From Coriobacteriaceae bacterium (GTDB lineage Bacteria > Actinomycetota > Coriobacteriia > Coriobacteriales > Coriobacteriaceae), in NCBI GenBank assembly GCA_025757745.1, contig CP107217.1:434001-498000 (forward strand): a stretch of DNA of 64,000 nucleotides, given 5' to 3'. Shown piece by piece: positions 39,563 through 49,455 of the stretch (its first letter is position 1; each line of letters begins with the position of its first letter). A program made the translations under genes and the position numbers. The notes below the pieces were generated by a model, which was given only the letters and a program-made list of their open reading frames with translations, was not told the origin of the DNA and did no database searches.

Positions 39563-42290
39563 GAATCTCGATCTCCTCGGCAGGCAGGGTAAAACGGAAG
39601 ACGGCCCCATGGGGGTGGTTGTCGCGAACTTCGATGACGCCGCCATGCGCCTCCACGATGGAGCGGCAGAGCGACAGCCCAAGGCCGATGCTTCGACGCG
39701 AATCCACGGGCCGCGTATTGCTTGAGGTGAAGAAACGCTCAAAGATATGAGGCTTGTCGCAGTCTGCTACACCCGGCCCATCGTCTGCGACGTCCACCAC
39801 GATGAACTCACCCTCGCGACGTGCGCTGATGGTGACAGTCGAGTCCTCGGGCGTGTATTTGAAGGCGTTCATGATGAGATTCGTAAGCACCTGCATGATG
39901 AGATGGACGTCGATGCGTACCAGCAGGATGTCGTCAGTGTGCTCGATGGTGACGGCACGTCCATGCGATGCTTGGGCGACATGGCTGAGGGCGGCCTCGA
40001 TGACCTCGTCGATGAGCTCGGATGTTAAGTTGAGGCGAATGGTGCCGTCCTCGACGCGTGTGATGGCGAGGAGGTTTTCCACGGTATCGATAAGCCAGAG
40101 GGAATCGTCGTAGATGGCATCGGCAAGATCGCAGCGCTGTTCGAAGCTGAGCTTCTCGTCGCTCTTCCGAAGGATTGCCGCAGATCCGGATATAGCCGTG
40201 AGGGGTGTCCTCAAATCGTGGCCGATGGAGCGCAAAAGGTTGGCGCGCAGCTGCTCGTTTTTCGCCAAGACCGCAGCCTCTTCGCGCTCTTGCGCCGCCC
40301 GGTCGCTTTCGAGCGCCAAGGCGCATTCACCTACGATAGATAGGACGATCGAATGCTCGAAGGCTTCGATCTCGCGCCCCTCCAGGGCGATGCCGATGAC
40401 ACCGAATACCTTGTCGCCGGTGCGAACCGCGAGGTAGAGACAGTGTGCCTCAGGCAGGGTCCGCGTGCTTGCGCCCGCGCGCTTGTTGTTGGTGTAGGTC
40501 CAGGTTGCAACGGCGCGCTCGTAGTCGGTGAGCAGCGACGCGGATCGGTTTTCGGTGCCAGCGGACTCATAGAGCGCTTTGCCGAGCGTGCCGTGTTCGG
40601 CGGTGTAGAAGACCACGTCGAGTTTTAGCAGTTTGATGAGTTGGTTCATGGCGACGCGGGCGCACTCCTCCGCGCTATGGGCTTGCTGCAAGAGCTGGTT
40701 CGTTTCGAGGAGTACGCGCGTTTTGAATGCGTTCTCGGCGGAGGTACGGGCGTTGTCGGCGATGCGCGCAGTTAACTCGCCGGCGACCATAGCGGTAGCG
40801 AACATGATGCCGAACGTGACCAGATAGCTTCGGTCGTAGCTGGCGAGCGAAAACAGAGGCGTGACGAAGCAGAAGTTGTAAAGCACTACAGAGAGCACGC
40901 TCGATACGATCGTGCAGATACGCCCCGTCGTGGTGACGGCGGTCAGCAGGGCCGTGAGGATATAGAGGGATATGATGCTGGAATCGGCAAATCCCAGATG
41001 GCGGAAAGCCGTGCCGATCGCCGTGGCGACAAGAGAGAGGGCCAGCGTGCGAAGCACGTTTCGGCTGTTGGGCGGCTGCAGGGCGAGCGTACGGCGGCGT
41101 CCTTTGGGCCGGGAGGGCGGAGTCGACTGGTCTGGAATGATGTAAATGTCGAGGTTCGGGGCGAATGTTATGAGCTGTTCTACGAGAGATTTGCGGCCAA
41201 AGAGGGCCTGACGGACGCTGCTGCGCTCGCCCGTGCGCCCCATGACGATCTTCGAAATACCCGACAGGCGCGCGAACTCGGAGATCTGAAACGCGATGTC
41301 GTCGCCATAGACGGTTTCCATATGTGCTCCGAGCTGCTCGGCTAGGGCGATATTGGCTGCAAGCTTGGTACGCTCATTATCGCTCATGGCTTGCGTGTGC
41401 GGGCTCTCTACGAACAGGGCGACGAGCTCGCTGCGAAACGCTTTCGCCATGCGCGCGGCGGCACGGACGATGCGGGGATTGGTCGGCGCCGGGGAGACAC
41501 AGACTAAGATACGCTCCCTGGTGTAGTAGTCACGGTTTCCCAGCACGCGTGCGGCGTCTGTGAGGTGGCCGGTGCGATCGGCGCAGCGGCGCAGCGCGAT
41601 TTCTCGGAGTGCGGTGAGGTTCTCGACGGTAAAAAAATGCTGTTGCGCTCGGGCGGCTTGCGCGGGACGGTAGACGAGGCCGGCGCGAAGGCGCTCAAGT
41701 AGGTCTTCGGGCTCTATGTCGACGAGCTCGACCTGGTCGGCATCATCGAAGATACGGTCGGGGATTCGTTCGCTCACGACAACGCCGGTGATGGATGCAA
41801 CCATGTCGTTTAGGCTCTCGATATGCTGAACGTTCACGGTCGTATAGACGTCGATGCCCGCATGTAGAAGTTCCTCGACGTCTCGATAGCGTTTGTCGTG
41901 GCGAGACCCCGGCGCATTCGTATGGGCGAGCTCGTCGACAAGGATGAGCTGAGGGGCGCGTTCGATAGCCGCATCTAGATCGAACTCGCTGAGCGCAATG
42001 CCGTTGTGCTCGATGAGTTTACAGGGCACTTTCTCAAGCCCTTGTGCAAGATGGGCAGTTGCCGGACGTTCGTGCGGCTCAATGTACCCCGCGACGACGT
42101 CAACACCTCGCCGCTTGGCGGCGTGGGCGGCTTGAAGCATCGCATAGGTTTTGCCTGCGCCGGCAGCGTAGCCAAAGAAAATCTTGAGGTGTCCCCGGCT
42201 GGTTCGAGCGTCATCGGCGACCTCGTCTTTCTCAATTGCCTTGAGGATGAGGTCTGGATTGACGCGAGTGTCCGATGCGTCGCGCTGCAT
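39555..42290 (-). CDS. kdpD: Sensor kinase KdpD
   Basis: 911 residues. Order: N-terminal KdpD domain with P-loop-like FGYAAGAGKTYAML and ILVDELAHTNAPGSRHDKRYRDVEELL; USP-like domain (about 255-380); four membrane helices (about 405-500); a GAF-like region; His box SIGHDLRTPLTAISGSAAIL; N box NLIMNAFKYTP; G box SIGLGLSLCRSIV. Senses low potassium or turgor and phosphorylates KdpE. The ATG at 42290 follows AGAAAGG. Transcribed divergently from kdpFABC, 244 bases apart. Confidence 0.95.
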   Translation of the reverse strand: MQRDASDTRVNPDLILKAIEKDEVADDARTSRGHLKIFFGYAAGAGKTYAMLQAAHAAKRRGVDVVAGYIEPHERPATAHLAQGLEKVPCKLIEHNGIALSEFDLDAAIERAPQLILVDELAHTNAPGSRHDKRYRDVEELLHAGIDVYTTVNVQHIESLNDMVASITGVVVSERIPDRIFDDADQVELVDIEPEDLLERLRAGLVYRPAQAARAQQHFFTVENLTALREIALRRCADRTGHLTDAARVLGNRDYYTRERILVCVSPAPTNPRIVRAAARMAKAFRSELVALFVESPHTQAMSDNERTKLAANIALAEQLGAHMETVYGDDIAFQISEFARLSGISKIVMGRTGERSSVRQALFGRKSLVEQLITFAPNLDIYIIPDQSTPPSRPKGRRRTLALQPPNSRNVLRTLALSLVATAIGTAFRHLGFADSSIISLYILTALLTAVTTTGRICTIVSSVLSVVLYNFCFVTPLFSLASYDRSYLVTFGIMFATAMVAGELTARIADNARTSAENAFKTRVLLETNQLLQQAHSAEECARVAMNQLIKLLKLDVVFYTAEHGTLGKALYESAGTENRSASLLTDYERAVATWTYTNNKRAGASTRTLPEAHCLYLAVRTGDKVFGVIGIALEGREIEAFEHSIVLSIVGECALALESDRAAQEREEAAVLAKNEQLRANLLRSIGHDLRTPLTAISGSAAILRKSDEKLSFEQRCDLADAIYDDSLWLIDTVENLLAITRVEDGTIRLNLTSELIDEVIEAALSHVAQASHGRAVTIEHTDDILLVRIDVHLIMQVLTNLIMNAFKYTPEDSTVTISARREGEFIVVDVADDGPGVADCDKPHIFERFFTSSNTRPVDSRRSIGLGLSLCRSIVEAHGGVIEVRDNHPHGAVFRFTLPAEEIEIHE

Positions 42291-42401
42291 AGCGTAGCCT
42301 TTCTGAAGCGTTGTCCATGCGTGCATACGCGGTGAGGACGCCACTGTATGCTCGCGAGGTCGAGTATAGGCGCACTGCAGCCGCAATAGTGCTTTCTACC
42401 T

Positions 42402-42419
42402 GCATCTTTACGGCATCTT
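42402..42419. promoter_or_regulatory. Direct repeats GCATCTT, candidate KdpE site
   Basis: GCATCTT at 42402-42408 and 42413-42419 repeats with an 11-bp step, the layout bound by OmpR-family regulators, within the kdpD-kdpF intergenic region. Between it and kdpF, a GTCCGA-GACA-TCGGAC hairpin (42498-42513) lies in the leader. Confidence 0.5.
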
Positions 42420-42534
42420 AAGGACGTGGGCCCCGGCCCTCACGCCTCTTTAATCCCTAGAAGCGTTTACTGTCCCCAGACGCTTGCGAGAGCAGGCGTC
42501 CGAGACATCGGACCGCGCGTGAAAGGGGCGGTAA

Positions 42535-42621
42535 ATGGACATCCTCAGTCCCATCATCGGAGTCGTCTGCATTGGACTCTTTATCTATTACATCTACATT
42601 CTGATGAGGAGTGATTCGTAA
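42535..42621 (+). CDS. kdpF: KdpF, small subunit of the K+ ATPase
   Basis: 28 residues forming one membrane helix (ILSPIIGVVCIGLFIYYIYI), ending MRSDS. GAAAGGGG precedes the ATG and kdpA begins 3 bases after the stop. Size, position and hydrophobicity match KdpF, which stabilises the KdpABC complex. Confidence 0.88.
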   Translation: MDILSPIIGVVCIGLFIYYIYILMRSDS

Positions 42622-42624
42622 ACT

Positions 42625-44448
42625 ATGGATGCTGCGATTCAGTACATCTTGTACTTTGCCGTGCTCGTCGTCTTGGCCGTTCCGCTCGGTCGGTTCATGG
42701 CCCATATCATGGATGGTGAGCATACGTTCCTGTCGCCTGTGTTTGCTCCTGTGGAGCGTGGCGTCTATCGTCTGCTTCGCATCGACGCGGCAGAGCAGAT
42801 GGGGTGTAGGCGCTATCTGGCGAGCGTGCTGGTCTTTTCGGGGATCGGCCTCGTGGCTCTTGTGGCACTCCAGGTGCTTCAGTCTTTCTTGCCAGGCAAT
42901 CCCCAGCACCTGCCGAGTGTGTCATGGGACCTGTCGTTCAATACGGCTGCTTCCTTCATAACCAACACCAACTGGCAATCCTATTCCGGTGAGACCACCC
43001 TGTCCTACTTTGTGCAGTTCATGGGCCTCACCGTGCAAAACTTCTTGTCCGCCGGCACCGGTATTGCGGTCATGTTCGCGCTCATCCGCGGTTTCCGTCA
43101 GGTCAAGGAGCAGGGTCTGGGTTCCTTCTGGGTCGACCTCACCCGCACCGTCCTGTATGTGCTCATCCCGCTGAACCTCGTGTTCGGCATCTGCCTGGCT
43201 GCCGGTGGCGTTATCTCCAATTTTCAGCCGGCTCAGAAGGCTGAGCTCGTAGAGCCCGTTGCTGTCCAGCCTAATGCAGACGGCGGTTGGAGCGTCATCG
43301 ACGGCGCCCAGATCGAGGGCGACACGGTCAAGGTCGACGGCAAGGTCGTCGAGGGCGCCCGCGTGGTCACCGAGCAGTTTTTGCCCCAGGGTCCTGCGGC
43401 CAGCCAGGTTGCCATCAAACAATCCGGCACCAACGGCGGCGGCTTCTTTGGCGCGAACTCTGCGCATCCGTATGAGAACCCCAATGCCTTCACCAACATC
43501 ATCGAGATGACCAGCTTGCTGCTGATTCCGGTCGCCTGCTGCTTCACCTTCGGCATCGGTGTCAAGAATGCCAGGCAGGGCAAGGCCATCTTCGCGGCGA
43601 TGTTTATCCTGCTCGTGGTCTTTACCGGCATCATCGCCGTTAACGAGCATATGGGTACGCCGCAGCTGGCAGATGGCGGCGCGGTCAACATCGAGATGAC
43701 CGATGGCCAGGCGGGCGGCAACATGGAGGGCAAGGAGAGCCGCTTTGGCATCGCCTCCTCTTCTACCTGGTCCGCTTTCACGACGGCTGCTTCCAACGGC
43801 TCGGTCAACTCCATGCACGACTCCTACACCCCGCTCGGCGGGTTTGTCCAGATGCTCCAGATAGCGCTGGGCGAGGTGGTGTTCGGCGGCGTGGGCTGCG
43901 GCCTGTACGGCATGATCGGCTTCGCCATCCTCACGGTATTTATCGCCGGCCTTATGGTCGGCCGCACGCCCGAGTTCCTGGGCAAGAAGATCGAGCCGAC
44001 CGAGATGCGCTGGGCGGTGGTTCTGTGTCTCGCCACCCCGTTCGCCATTCTGGTGAGCTCCACTATCGCCTGCATGGTGCCCGGTCTTGTCGACCAACTC
44101 AACAACGGCGGGGCGCATGGCTTCTCCGAGGTCCTGTACACCCTTACTTCGGCTGGCGGCAACAACGGCTCCTCATTCGCCGGCATGAACTGCAACATCC
44201 CGTGGATCAACGTGCTGCTGGGTATCGAGATGCTGTTCGCGCGGTTCCTGCCGATTGCGGGCACGCTCGCCATCGCGGGCTCGCTGGCCGGGAAGGGCAA
44301 GGTCGCCGAGGGCGCCGGCACGCTTTCCACCACCAATGCCATGTTCGTGTTCCTGCTGGTATTCGTCGTTCTGCTGATTGGCGCCCTGAGCTTCTTCCCG
44401 GCGTTGGCGCTTGGTCCCGTTGCCGAATTCTTCCAGATGGTTGCGTAA
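42625..44448 (+). CDS. kdpA: Potassium-transporting ATPase subunit KdpA
   Basis: 607 residues; the K+-selective channel-like subunit. Selectivity-loop segments are seen: ITNTNWQSYSGE, GTNGGGFFGANSAHPYENPN and TSAGGNNGSSFAGM. Ten or so membrane helices. An external loop at about residues 350-385 (including NMEGKESRFG) and an external stretch at about 210-260 are as in the family. Part of the kdpFABC operon. Confidence 0.96.
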   Translation: MDAAIQYILYFAVLVVLAVPLGRFMAHIMDGEHTFLSPVFAPVERGVYRLLRIDAAEQMGCRRYLASVLVFSGIGLVALVALQVLQSFLPGNPQHLPSVSWDLSFNTAASFITNTNWQSYSGETTLSYFVQFMGLTVQNFLSAGTGIAVMFALIRGFRQVKEQGLGSFWVDLTRTVLYVLIPLNLVFGICLAAGGVISNFQPAQKAELVEPVAVQPNADGGWSVIDGAQIEGDTVKVDGKVVEGARVVTEQFLPQGPAASQVAIKQSGTNGGGFFGANSAHPYENPNAFTNIIEMTSLLLIPVACCFTFGIGVKNARQGKAIFAAMFILLVVFTGIIAVNEHMGTPQLADGGAVNIEMTDGQAGGNMEGKESRFGIASSSTWSAFTTAASNGSVNSMHDSYTPLGGFVQMLQIALGEVVFGGVGCGLYGMIGFAILTVFIAGLMVGRTPEFLGKKIEPTEMRWAVVLCLATPFAILVSSTIACMVPGLVDQLNNGGAHGFSEVLYTLTSAGGNNGSSFAGMNCNIPWINVLLGIEMLFARFLPIAGTLAIAGSLAGKGKVAEGAGTLSTTNAMFVFLLVFVVLLIGALSFFPALALGPVAEFFQMVA

Positions 44449-44463
44449 AGGAGTCGCAGATTT

Positions 44464-46524
44464 ATGGCTATGCAAAAAGACATGATGAGCCGCGCGGTGC
44501 GCGATTCATTTGCCAAGCTTGACCCCCGTGTCCAGGTCCAAAACCCGGTCATGTTCCTGGTGTGGCTGTCGGCCGCCATGACCTCCATTCTGGCTATCGC
44601 CTCAATTATTGGGGTACAGGACGCCGACGTCCCCACGTACTATGTGATCGCCATTGCCGTCATTCTCTGGCTGACCGACCTCTTTTCAAATTTTGCCGAG
44701 GCGCTTGCCGAGGGCCGCGGTAAGGCGCAGGCAGATTCCCTGCGCGCGGCGAAAAAGGACGTCGAGGCCCATCGCATCGAGTCCGTCGAGGATAAGGACC
44801 GTTTCACGGTCGTTCCCGGTACCAAGCTCTCACGCGGGGATCTGGTGGTCGTGCGCGCCGGCGAGCAGATTCCGGGAGACGGCGATGTCATCGAGGGTGC
44901 CGCCTCGGTTGATGAGTCGGCCATCACCGGCGAGTCTGCACCCGTGGTTCGTGAGGCTGGCGGCGACCGTTCTGCCGTCACTGGCGGCACTACCGTGCTT
45001 TCCGATTGGATTGTGGTGAAAATTACCAGCGAGCCTGGCCAGAGCTTCCTGGATAAGATGATCGCCATGGTCGAGGGCGCCGCCCGCAAGAAGACCCCCA
45101 ACGAGGTCGCGCTCGAGATCTTTCTGGTTGCTCTGTCCGTCATCTTCATCCTCGTGACGATCGCACTGTATTGCTACTCGAGTTTCTCTGCAGGGCTCAA
45201 CGGTATGGCGAATCCCACCGCTGTGACCACGCTCGTTGCCTTGCTCGTCTGTCTGGCGCCCACCACCATTGGTGCGCTGCTGTCCGCCATTGGCATCGCC
45301 GGCATGAGCCGACTGAACGAGGCCAACGTGCTGGCCATGTCCGGCCGCGCCATCGAGGCCGCCGGCGACGTCGACATCCTCATGCTCGATAAGACCGGTA
45401 CCATCACCTTGGGCAACCGCCAGGCCGCTGAGTTCATTCCGGTCGACGGTGTCGATCCGGCAGAACTCGCCGATGCCGCGCAGCTGTCCTCTCTGGCGGA
45501 TGAGACCCCCGAGGGCCGCTCCATCGTCGTGCTCGCCAAGGAGCAGTTTGGGCTGCGCGGCCGCACACTCGAGGATAAGGGCATGGAGTTCATCCCCTTC
45601 ACCGCGGCGACCCGCATGTCCGGTGTGAACTACGCCGACAGCGAGATTCGCAAGGGTGCGGCCGATTCCGTTCGCGCTTATGTGGAGGCTGCCGGAGGAG
45701 TGTTTTCGAAGGAGTGCGACGAGGCCGTCGAACGCATTGCGAAGGTGGGCGGCACCCCGTTGGTCGTGGCAAAGGACCGACGTGTGCTGGGCGTCGTCTA
45801 CCTTAAGGACATCATCAAGTCCGGCGTGAAGGAGAAGTTCGCCGACCTGCGCCGCATGGGTATCAAGACCATCATGGTGACGGGTGATAATCCGCTGACG
45901 GCCGCCGCCATCGCAGCCGAGGCGGGCGTGGACGACTTCCTGGCCGAGGCCACCCCCGAGGGCAAGCTCGAGAAGATCCGCGCGTTCCAGCATGAGGGCC
46001 ATCTGGTCGCGATGACCGGCGACGGCACCAACGACGCGCCGGCGCTGGCGCAGGCGGATGTCGCCGTGGCCATGAACACGGGAACCCAGGCTGCCAAGGA
46101 GGCCGGCAACATGGTCGACCTCGACTCCAGCCCCACCAAGCTCATCGATATCGTGCGTATCGGCAAGCAACTGCTCATGACCCGCGGCTCGCTCACGACC
46201 TTCTCGGTCGCCAACGACGTCGCCAAGTATTTCGCCATTATCCCGGCGCTATTCTCGCCGATCTACCCCGGGTTGGACACCCTCAACATCCTGGGGCTCA
46301 CCAGCCCGTTGACTGCCGTGCTGTCCGCCATTATCTACAACGCGCTGGTCATCGTCGCGCTGATTCCTGCCGCCCTGAAAGGCGTGAAGTACCGCGAGCT
46401 TTCGTCCGGCCAGCTGCTGACCCACAACCTGCTGGTGTGGGGTCTGGGCGGTATCGTGGCGCCGTTCGTATTCATCAAGATTATCGACATGCTGCTGGCC
46501 TTGTTCGGCATTGGCATGATGTAG
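44464..46524 (+). CDS. kdpB: Potassium-transporting ATPase ATP-binding subunit KdpB
   Basis: 686 residues, a P-type ATPase. Phosphorylation site DKTGTITLGN, actuator TGESAP, nucleotide-binding region with KGAAD, hinge TGDNPLTAAAIAAEAGVDDF and GDGTNDAPALAQADVAVAMN. Hydrolyses ATP to drive KdpA transport. GGAGTCGC lies before the ATG. Confidence 0.97.
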   Translation: MAMQKDMMSRAVRDSFAKLDPRVQVQNPVMFLVWLSAAMTSILAIASIIGVQDADVPTYYVIAIAVILWLTDLFSNFAEALAEGRGKAQADSLRAAKKDVEAHRIESVEDKDRFTVVPGTKLSRGDLVVVRAGEQIPGDGDVIEGAASVDESAITGESAPVVREAGGDRSAVTGGTTVLSDWIVVKITSEPGQSFLDKMIAMVEGAARKKTPNEVALEIFLVALSVIFILVTIALYCYSSFSAGLNGMANPTAVTTLVALLVCLAPTTIGALLSAIGIAGMSRLNEANVLAMSGRAIEAAGDVDILMLDKTGTITLGNRQAAEFIPVDGVDPAELADAAQLSSLADETPEGRSIVVLAKEQFGLRGRTLEDKGMEFIPFTAATRMSGVNYADSEIRKGAADSVRAYVEAAGGVFSKECDEAVERIAKVGGTPLVVAKDRRVLGVVYLKDIIKSGVKEKFADLRRMGIKTIMVTGDNPLTAAAIAAEAGVDDFLAEATPEGKLEKIRAFQHEGHLVAMTGDGTNDAPALAQADVAVAMNTGTQAAKEAGNMVDLDSSPTKLIDIVRIGKQLLMTRGSLTTFSVANDVAKYFAIIPALFSPIYPGLDTLNILGLTSPLTAVLSAIIYNALVIVALIPAALKGVKYRELSSGQLLTHNLLVWGLGGIVAPFVFIKIIDMLLALFGIGMM

Positions 46525-46536
46525 ACGGAGGTTTGT

Positions 46537-47127
46537 ATGTTCAAAGGTATCGCATCGCGCGCACTTGGCGTGTTCGCGCTGTTTACCATCGTCTGCGGCC
46601 TGGGATACACGCTCGTGGTGACCGGCGTCGCGCAGCTTGCGTTTCCGTACCAGGCGAACGGATCGCTTATTACGGTCGACGGCAAGGTTGTGGGTTCCGA
46701 GCTCATCGGCCAGAACTTTGATGACGAAGCCCACATGTGGGGTCGTATCCAGAACGTGTCAATTGTCGAAGGCGAAGACGGCGAGCTCATGGCGTATGGT
46801 GTCCCGTCCAACCTGTCCCCGGCGAGTGAGGAGTATCGGCAGCTGATAGATGCGCGCGTGAAGAAGATCCGCGCCGCCAACCCCGATGCCGATATGGACG
46901 CCGTGCCCGTCGATCTGGTGACGTGTTCGGGGTCCGGTCTCGACCCGGAGATCTCTCCGGATGCCGCCGAGTACCAGGTTCCGCGCCTTGCCAAGGCCAC
47001 GGGCAAAAGTGAGGACGAGGTGCGCGACATCATCGCCGCGTGCACCAAGGGCCGTTTCCTCGGCGTGTTCGGCGAGCCCACGGTCAACGTGCTCAAGGTG
47101 AACCTTATGCTGGACGGCGCGCTGTAG
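46537..47127 (+). CDS. kdpC: Potassium-transporting ATPase subunit KdpC
   Basis: 196 residues with an N-terminal membrane helix (FALFTIVCGLGYTLVVTGVA) and an external domain with GSELIGQNFDD, SNLSPASEEY and TCSGSGLDPEISPDAAEYQV, all conserved in KdpC. Stabilises nucleotide binding and completes the KdpFABC complex. ACGGAGG precedes the ATG, 12 bases after kdpB. Confidence 0.95.
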   Translation: MFKGIASRALGVFALFTIVCGLGYTLVVTGVAQLAFPYQANGSLITVDGKVVGSELIGQNFDDEAHMWGRIQNVSIVEGEDGELMAYGVPSNLSPASEEYRQLIDARVKKIRAANPDADMDAVPVDLVTCSGSGLDPEISPDAAEYQVPRLAKATGKSEDEVRDIIAACTKGRFLGVFGEPTVNVLKVNLMLDGAL

Positions 47128-47144
47128 GTGAGGAAGTGGCGGAT

Positions 47145-47263
47145 GAGGGCATGACTGACTATCTGAGCCCTCAATTCCACCCCGCCCATCAGTTGCGGTG
47201 AAATACGGACTGTTTTGCCTGTCAAAAGCTTCATCTACTCCGTATTCCACCGCAACTTTTTTA
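47145..47263. repeat. Flanking repeat, right copy
   Basis: Second copy of the repeat at 38729-38848, same strand, starting 18 bases after kdpC. It includes the degenerate gene tail and the terminator hairpin ending in TTTTTT (47257-47262). It probably terminates kdpFABC. Confidence 0.85.
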
Positions 47264-47375
47264 TGAGGGTCGGGATTGAAGGTGGGGAGTGCGAGCGAGT
47301 GCGAATGCGGCGGTTACTGATACGATAGGTACGTTAGCAACTGCCGCCGAGCGGCTCAAACGAAAGGAAGCCTGC

Positions 47376-49325
47376 ATGGAGTCATCCGCCTACCCGATGC
47401 TCTTTAGTCCGATCAAGGTCGGTACGACCGAGGTCAAGAACCGCGTCTTTATGCCGCCGGTGTCTACCAACCTGGCCGACCACGGCTATGTGACCGACGA
47501 CCTGGTCGACCACTACCGCGCCCGTGCCAAGGGCGGCGTGGGCCTGATCATCACCGAGGTCGTGACGGTCGAGCCCACCTATACCTATCTGCCGGGTGAC
47601 ATGTGCTGCTACGACGACACGTTTATCCCCGGCTGGGAAAAGCTCGCCGCCGCCGTCCACGAGTATGGCTGCAAGATCATGCCGCAGCTCTTCCACCCCG
47701 CCTACATGGCCTTTAACATTCCGGGCACGCCGCGCCTCATCGCCCCGTCCTTTGTGGGCCCGTCCTATGCCCGCGAGGCGCCGCGCCCCATCACGGTCGA
47801 CGAGATCCACGAGCTCACGCATCAGTTCGGCGACGCTGCCGTGCGCATGCAGAAGGCCGGCGTCGATGGCGTCGAGGTCCATGCGGCGCACGCCCACGGT
47901 ATGCTCGGCGGCTTTTTGACCCCGCTCTACAACAAGCGTACCGACGAGTACGGTGGCTCGCTCGACGCCCGCATGCGCTTCTTGCTCGAGGTTATCGCCG
48001 AGATTCGTGAGCGCTGCGGCCAGGACTTCATCATCGACGTCCGTATCTCGGGCGACGAGTACACCGATGGCGGCCTGACCCTCAACGACATGATCTACGT
48101 CTCGCGTCGTCTGGAGAAGGCCGGCGTCGACATGATCCATGTGTCGGGCGGCACCACCATCAAGCGCGGCTCTGCGATTCCCGCCGCCGGCACGCAGCAG
48201 GCCTCGCACGCCGCCTGCTCGCGCGAGATTAAGAAGCATGTGAACATTCCCGTCGCCACCGTCGGCCGCATCAATGAGGCATGGATTGCCGAGGAGCTGA
48301 TCGAGGACGGCGCTGCCGACATCTGCATGATGGGCCGCGCCAATCTGTGCGATGCCGAGTTCTGCAACAAGGCCGCTGCCGGCAATGCCGATGATATCCG
48401 CCCCTGCATTGGCTGCCTGCGCTGCCTGAACGGCATCATGTTTGGCAAGCGCATCTCCTGCACCGTCAACCCGGACGTGGAGCGCGACGAGGCCGGCTAC
48501 GAGCCTGCCGCCGAGGCCAAGAATGTACTGGTTGTGGGCGCTGGTCCTGCGGGTATGGAGGCGGCCTACATTGCCGCCAAGCGTGGCCATAACGTGGTGC
48601 TCGTGGATAAGCAGGACGAGCCGGGCGGCGAGATGCGCATCGCGGCCGTTCCGCCGGCAAAGCAGGAGCTCACGCGCGTGATCAAGTATCAGTACCGTCG
48701 CCTGGCCGAGGCCGGCGTCACGTGCGTCTTTGGTACCGAGCTTTCCGCCGAGGACATTCAGCGCGACTACGCGGGTTACGAGGTTGTCCTGGCTTATGGC
48801 GCCGAGCCCATCGCTCCGGCCTTCATGCAGGGCTTTAAGCAGGTTATGACGGCCGACGACCTGCTGGGCGGCAAGGCTTTCCCGGGCAAGAAGATCGTCA
48901 TCGTGGGCGGCGGTACCGTTGGCTGCGAGACGGCCGATTACCTGGCCCCGTTGGTCAACGACCTGTCGCCGGCCAACCGCGATGTCACCGTTATCGAGAT
49001 GACCAAGACGCTCGCCGCTAACGAGGGCGGCGCCGGTCGCGCGGTGCTCATCACGCGCATGCTCTCCAAGGGCGTTCACGTGCTGACCGAGGCCAAGGTG
49101 ACCGAGATCACCGAGGACACCATCAGTTACGAGAAGGACGGCGAGGTCCACACTATCGCCGATGCCGACACGCTGGTGCTTGCCATGGGCTACCGTCCCA
49201 ATACCAAGCTGGCCGATGACCTTACCGCTGCCGGCGTTGCCGCCCACGTGCTGGGTGATGCCCAGAAGTGTGGCAACATCCGCGATGCCATTGGCGACGG
49301 CTACAAGGTTGCCTGCGAACTCTAG
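47376..49325 (+). CDS. NADH:flavin oxidoreductase, Old Yellow Enzyme / 2,4-dienoyl-CoA reductase type
   Basis: 649 residues in two halves. The N-terminal TIM barrel binds FMN (PVSTNLADHGYVTDDLVDHY, GVDGVEVHAAHAHGMLGGFL, RTDEYGGSLDARMRFLLEV). A [4Fe-4S] cluster site follows (CIGCLRCLNG...C). The C-terminal half has two dinucleotide folds (VVGAGPAGMEAAYIAAKRGH; VIVGGGTVGCETADYL). The architecture is that of enoate reductases, FadH and BaiCD/BaiH. The substrate is an alpha,beta-unsaturated compound of unknown identity. The ATG at 47376 follows GAAAGGAAG. Single gene with its own terminator. Confidence 0.9.
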   Translation: MESSAYPMLFSPIKVGTTEVKNRVFMPPVSTNLADHGYVTDDLVDHYRARAKGGVGLIITEVVTVEPTYTYLPGDMCCYDDTFIPGWEKLAAAVHEYGCKIMPQLFHPAYMAFNIPGTPRLIAPSFVGPSYAREAPRPITVDEIHELTHQFGDAAVRMQKAGVDGVEVHAAHAHGMLGGFLTPLYNKRTDEYGGSLDARMRFLLEVIAEIRERCGQDFIIDVRISGDEYTDGGLTLNDMIYVSRRLEKAGVDMIHVSGGTTIKRGSAIPAAGTQQASHAACSREIKKHVNIPVATVGRINEAWIAEELIEDGAADICMMGRANLCDAEFCNKAAAGNADDIRPCIGCLRCLNGIMFGKRISCTVNPDVERDEAGYEPAAEAKNVLVVGAGPAGMEAAYIAAKRGHNVVLVDKQDEPGGEMRIAAVPPAKQELTRVIKYQYRRLAEAGVTCVFGTELSAEDIQRDYAGYEVVLAYGAEPIAPAFMQGFKQVMTADDLLGGKAFPGKKIVIVGGGTVGCETADYLAPLVNDLSPANRDVTVIEMTKTLAANEGGAGRAVLITRMLSKGVHVLTEAKVTEITEDTISYEKDGEVHTIADADTLVLAMGYRPNTKLADDLTAAGVAAHVLGDAQKCGNIRDAIGDGYKVACEL

Positions 49326-49335
49326 TCAACGCTCT

Positions 49336-49398
49336 GGTGCAAGAGGGACAGGTTGCTTTGCACCAACTTGGTGCATCGGCACCTGACCCCTTCGCACC
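49336..49398. repeat. REP-like palindromic element
   Basis: GGTGCAAGAGGGACAGGT and ACCTGACCCCTTCGCACC are inverted ends around a central palindrome TGCACCAACTTGGTGCA (49359-49375). The ends resemble those of the element at 38232. Confidence 0.65.
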
Positions 49399-49411
49399 AT
49401 TCGATAGCAAA

Positions 49412-49455
49412 AAGCGGCGGCCGCCCCGGGTTTCGGGGCGGCCGCCGCTTGCTTT
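49412..49455 (+). terminator. Terminator of the oxidoreductase gene
   Basis: A perfect 17-bp GC-rich stem (49412-49428 and 49434-49450) with a GGTTT loop, followed by GCTTTT. Confidence 0.85.

Noticed and set aside
42291..42534. c-di-AMP riboswitch before kdpFABC
   Set aside because: The leader holds only small hairpins, too short for the ydaO-type fold.
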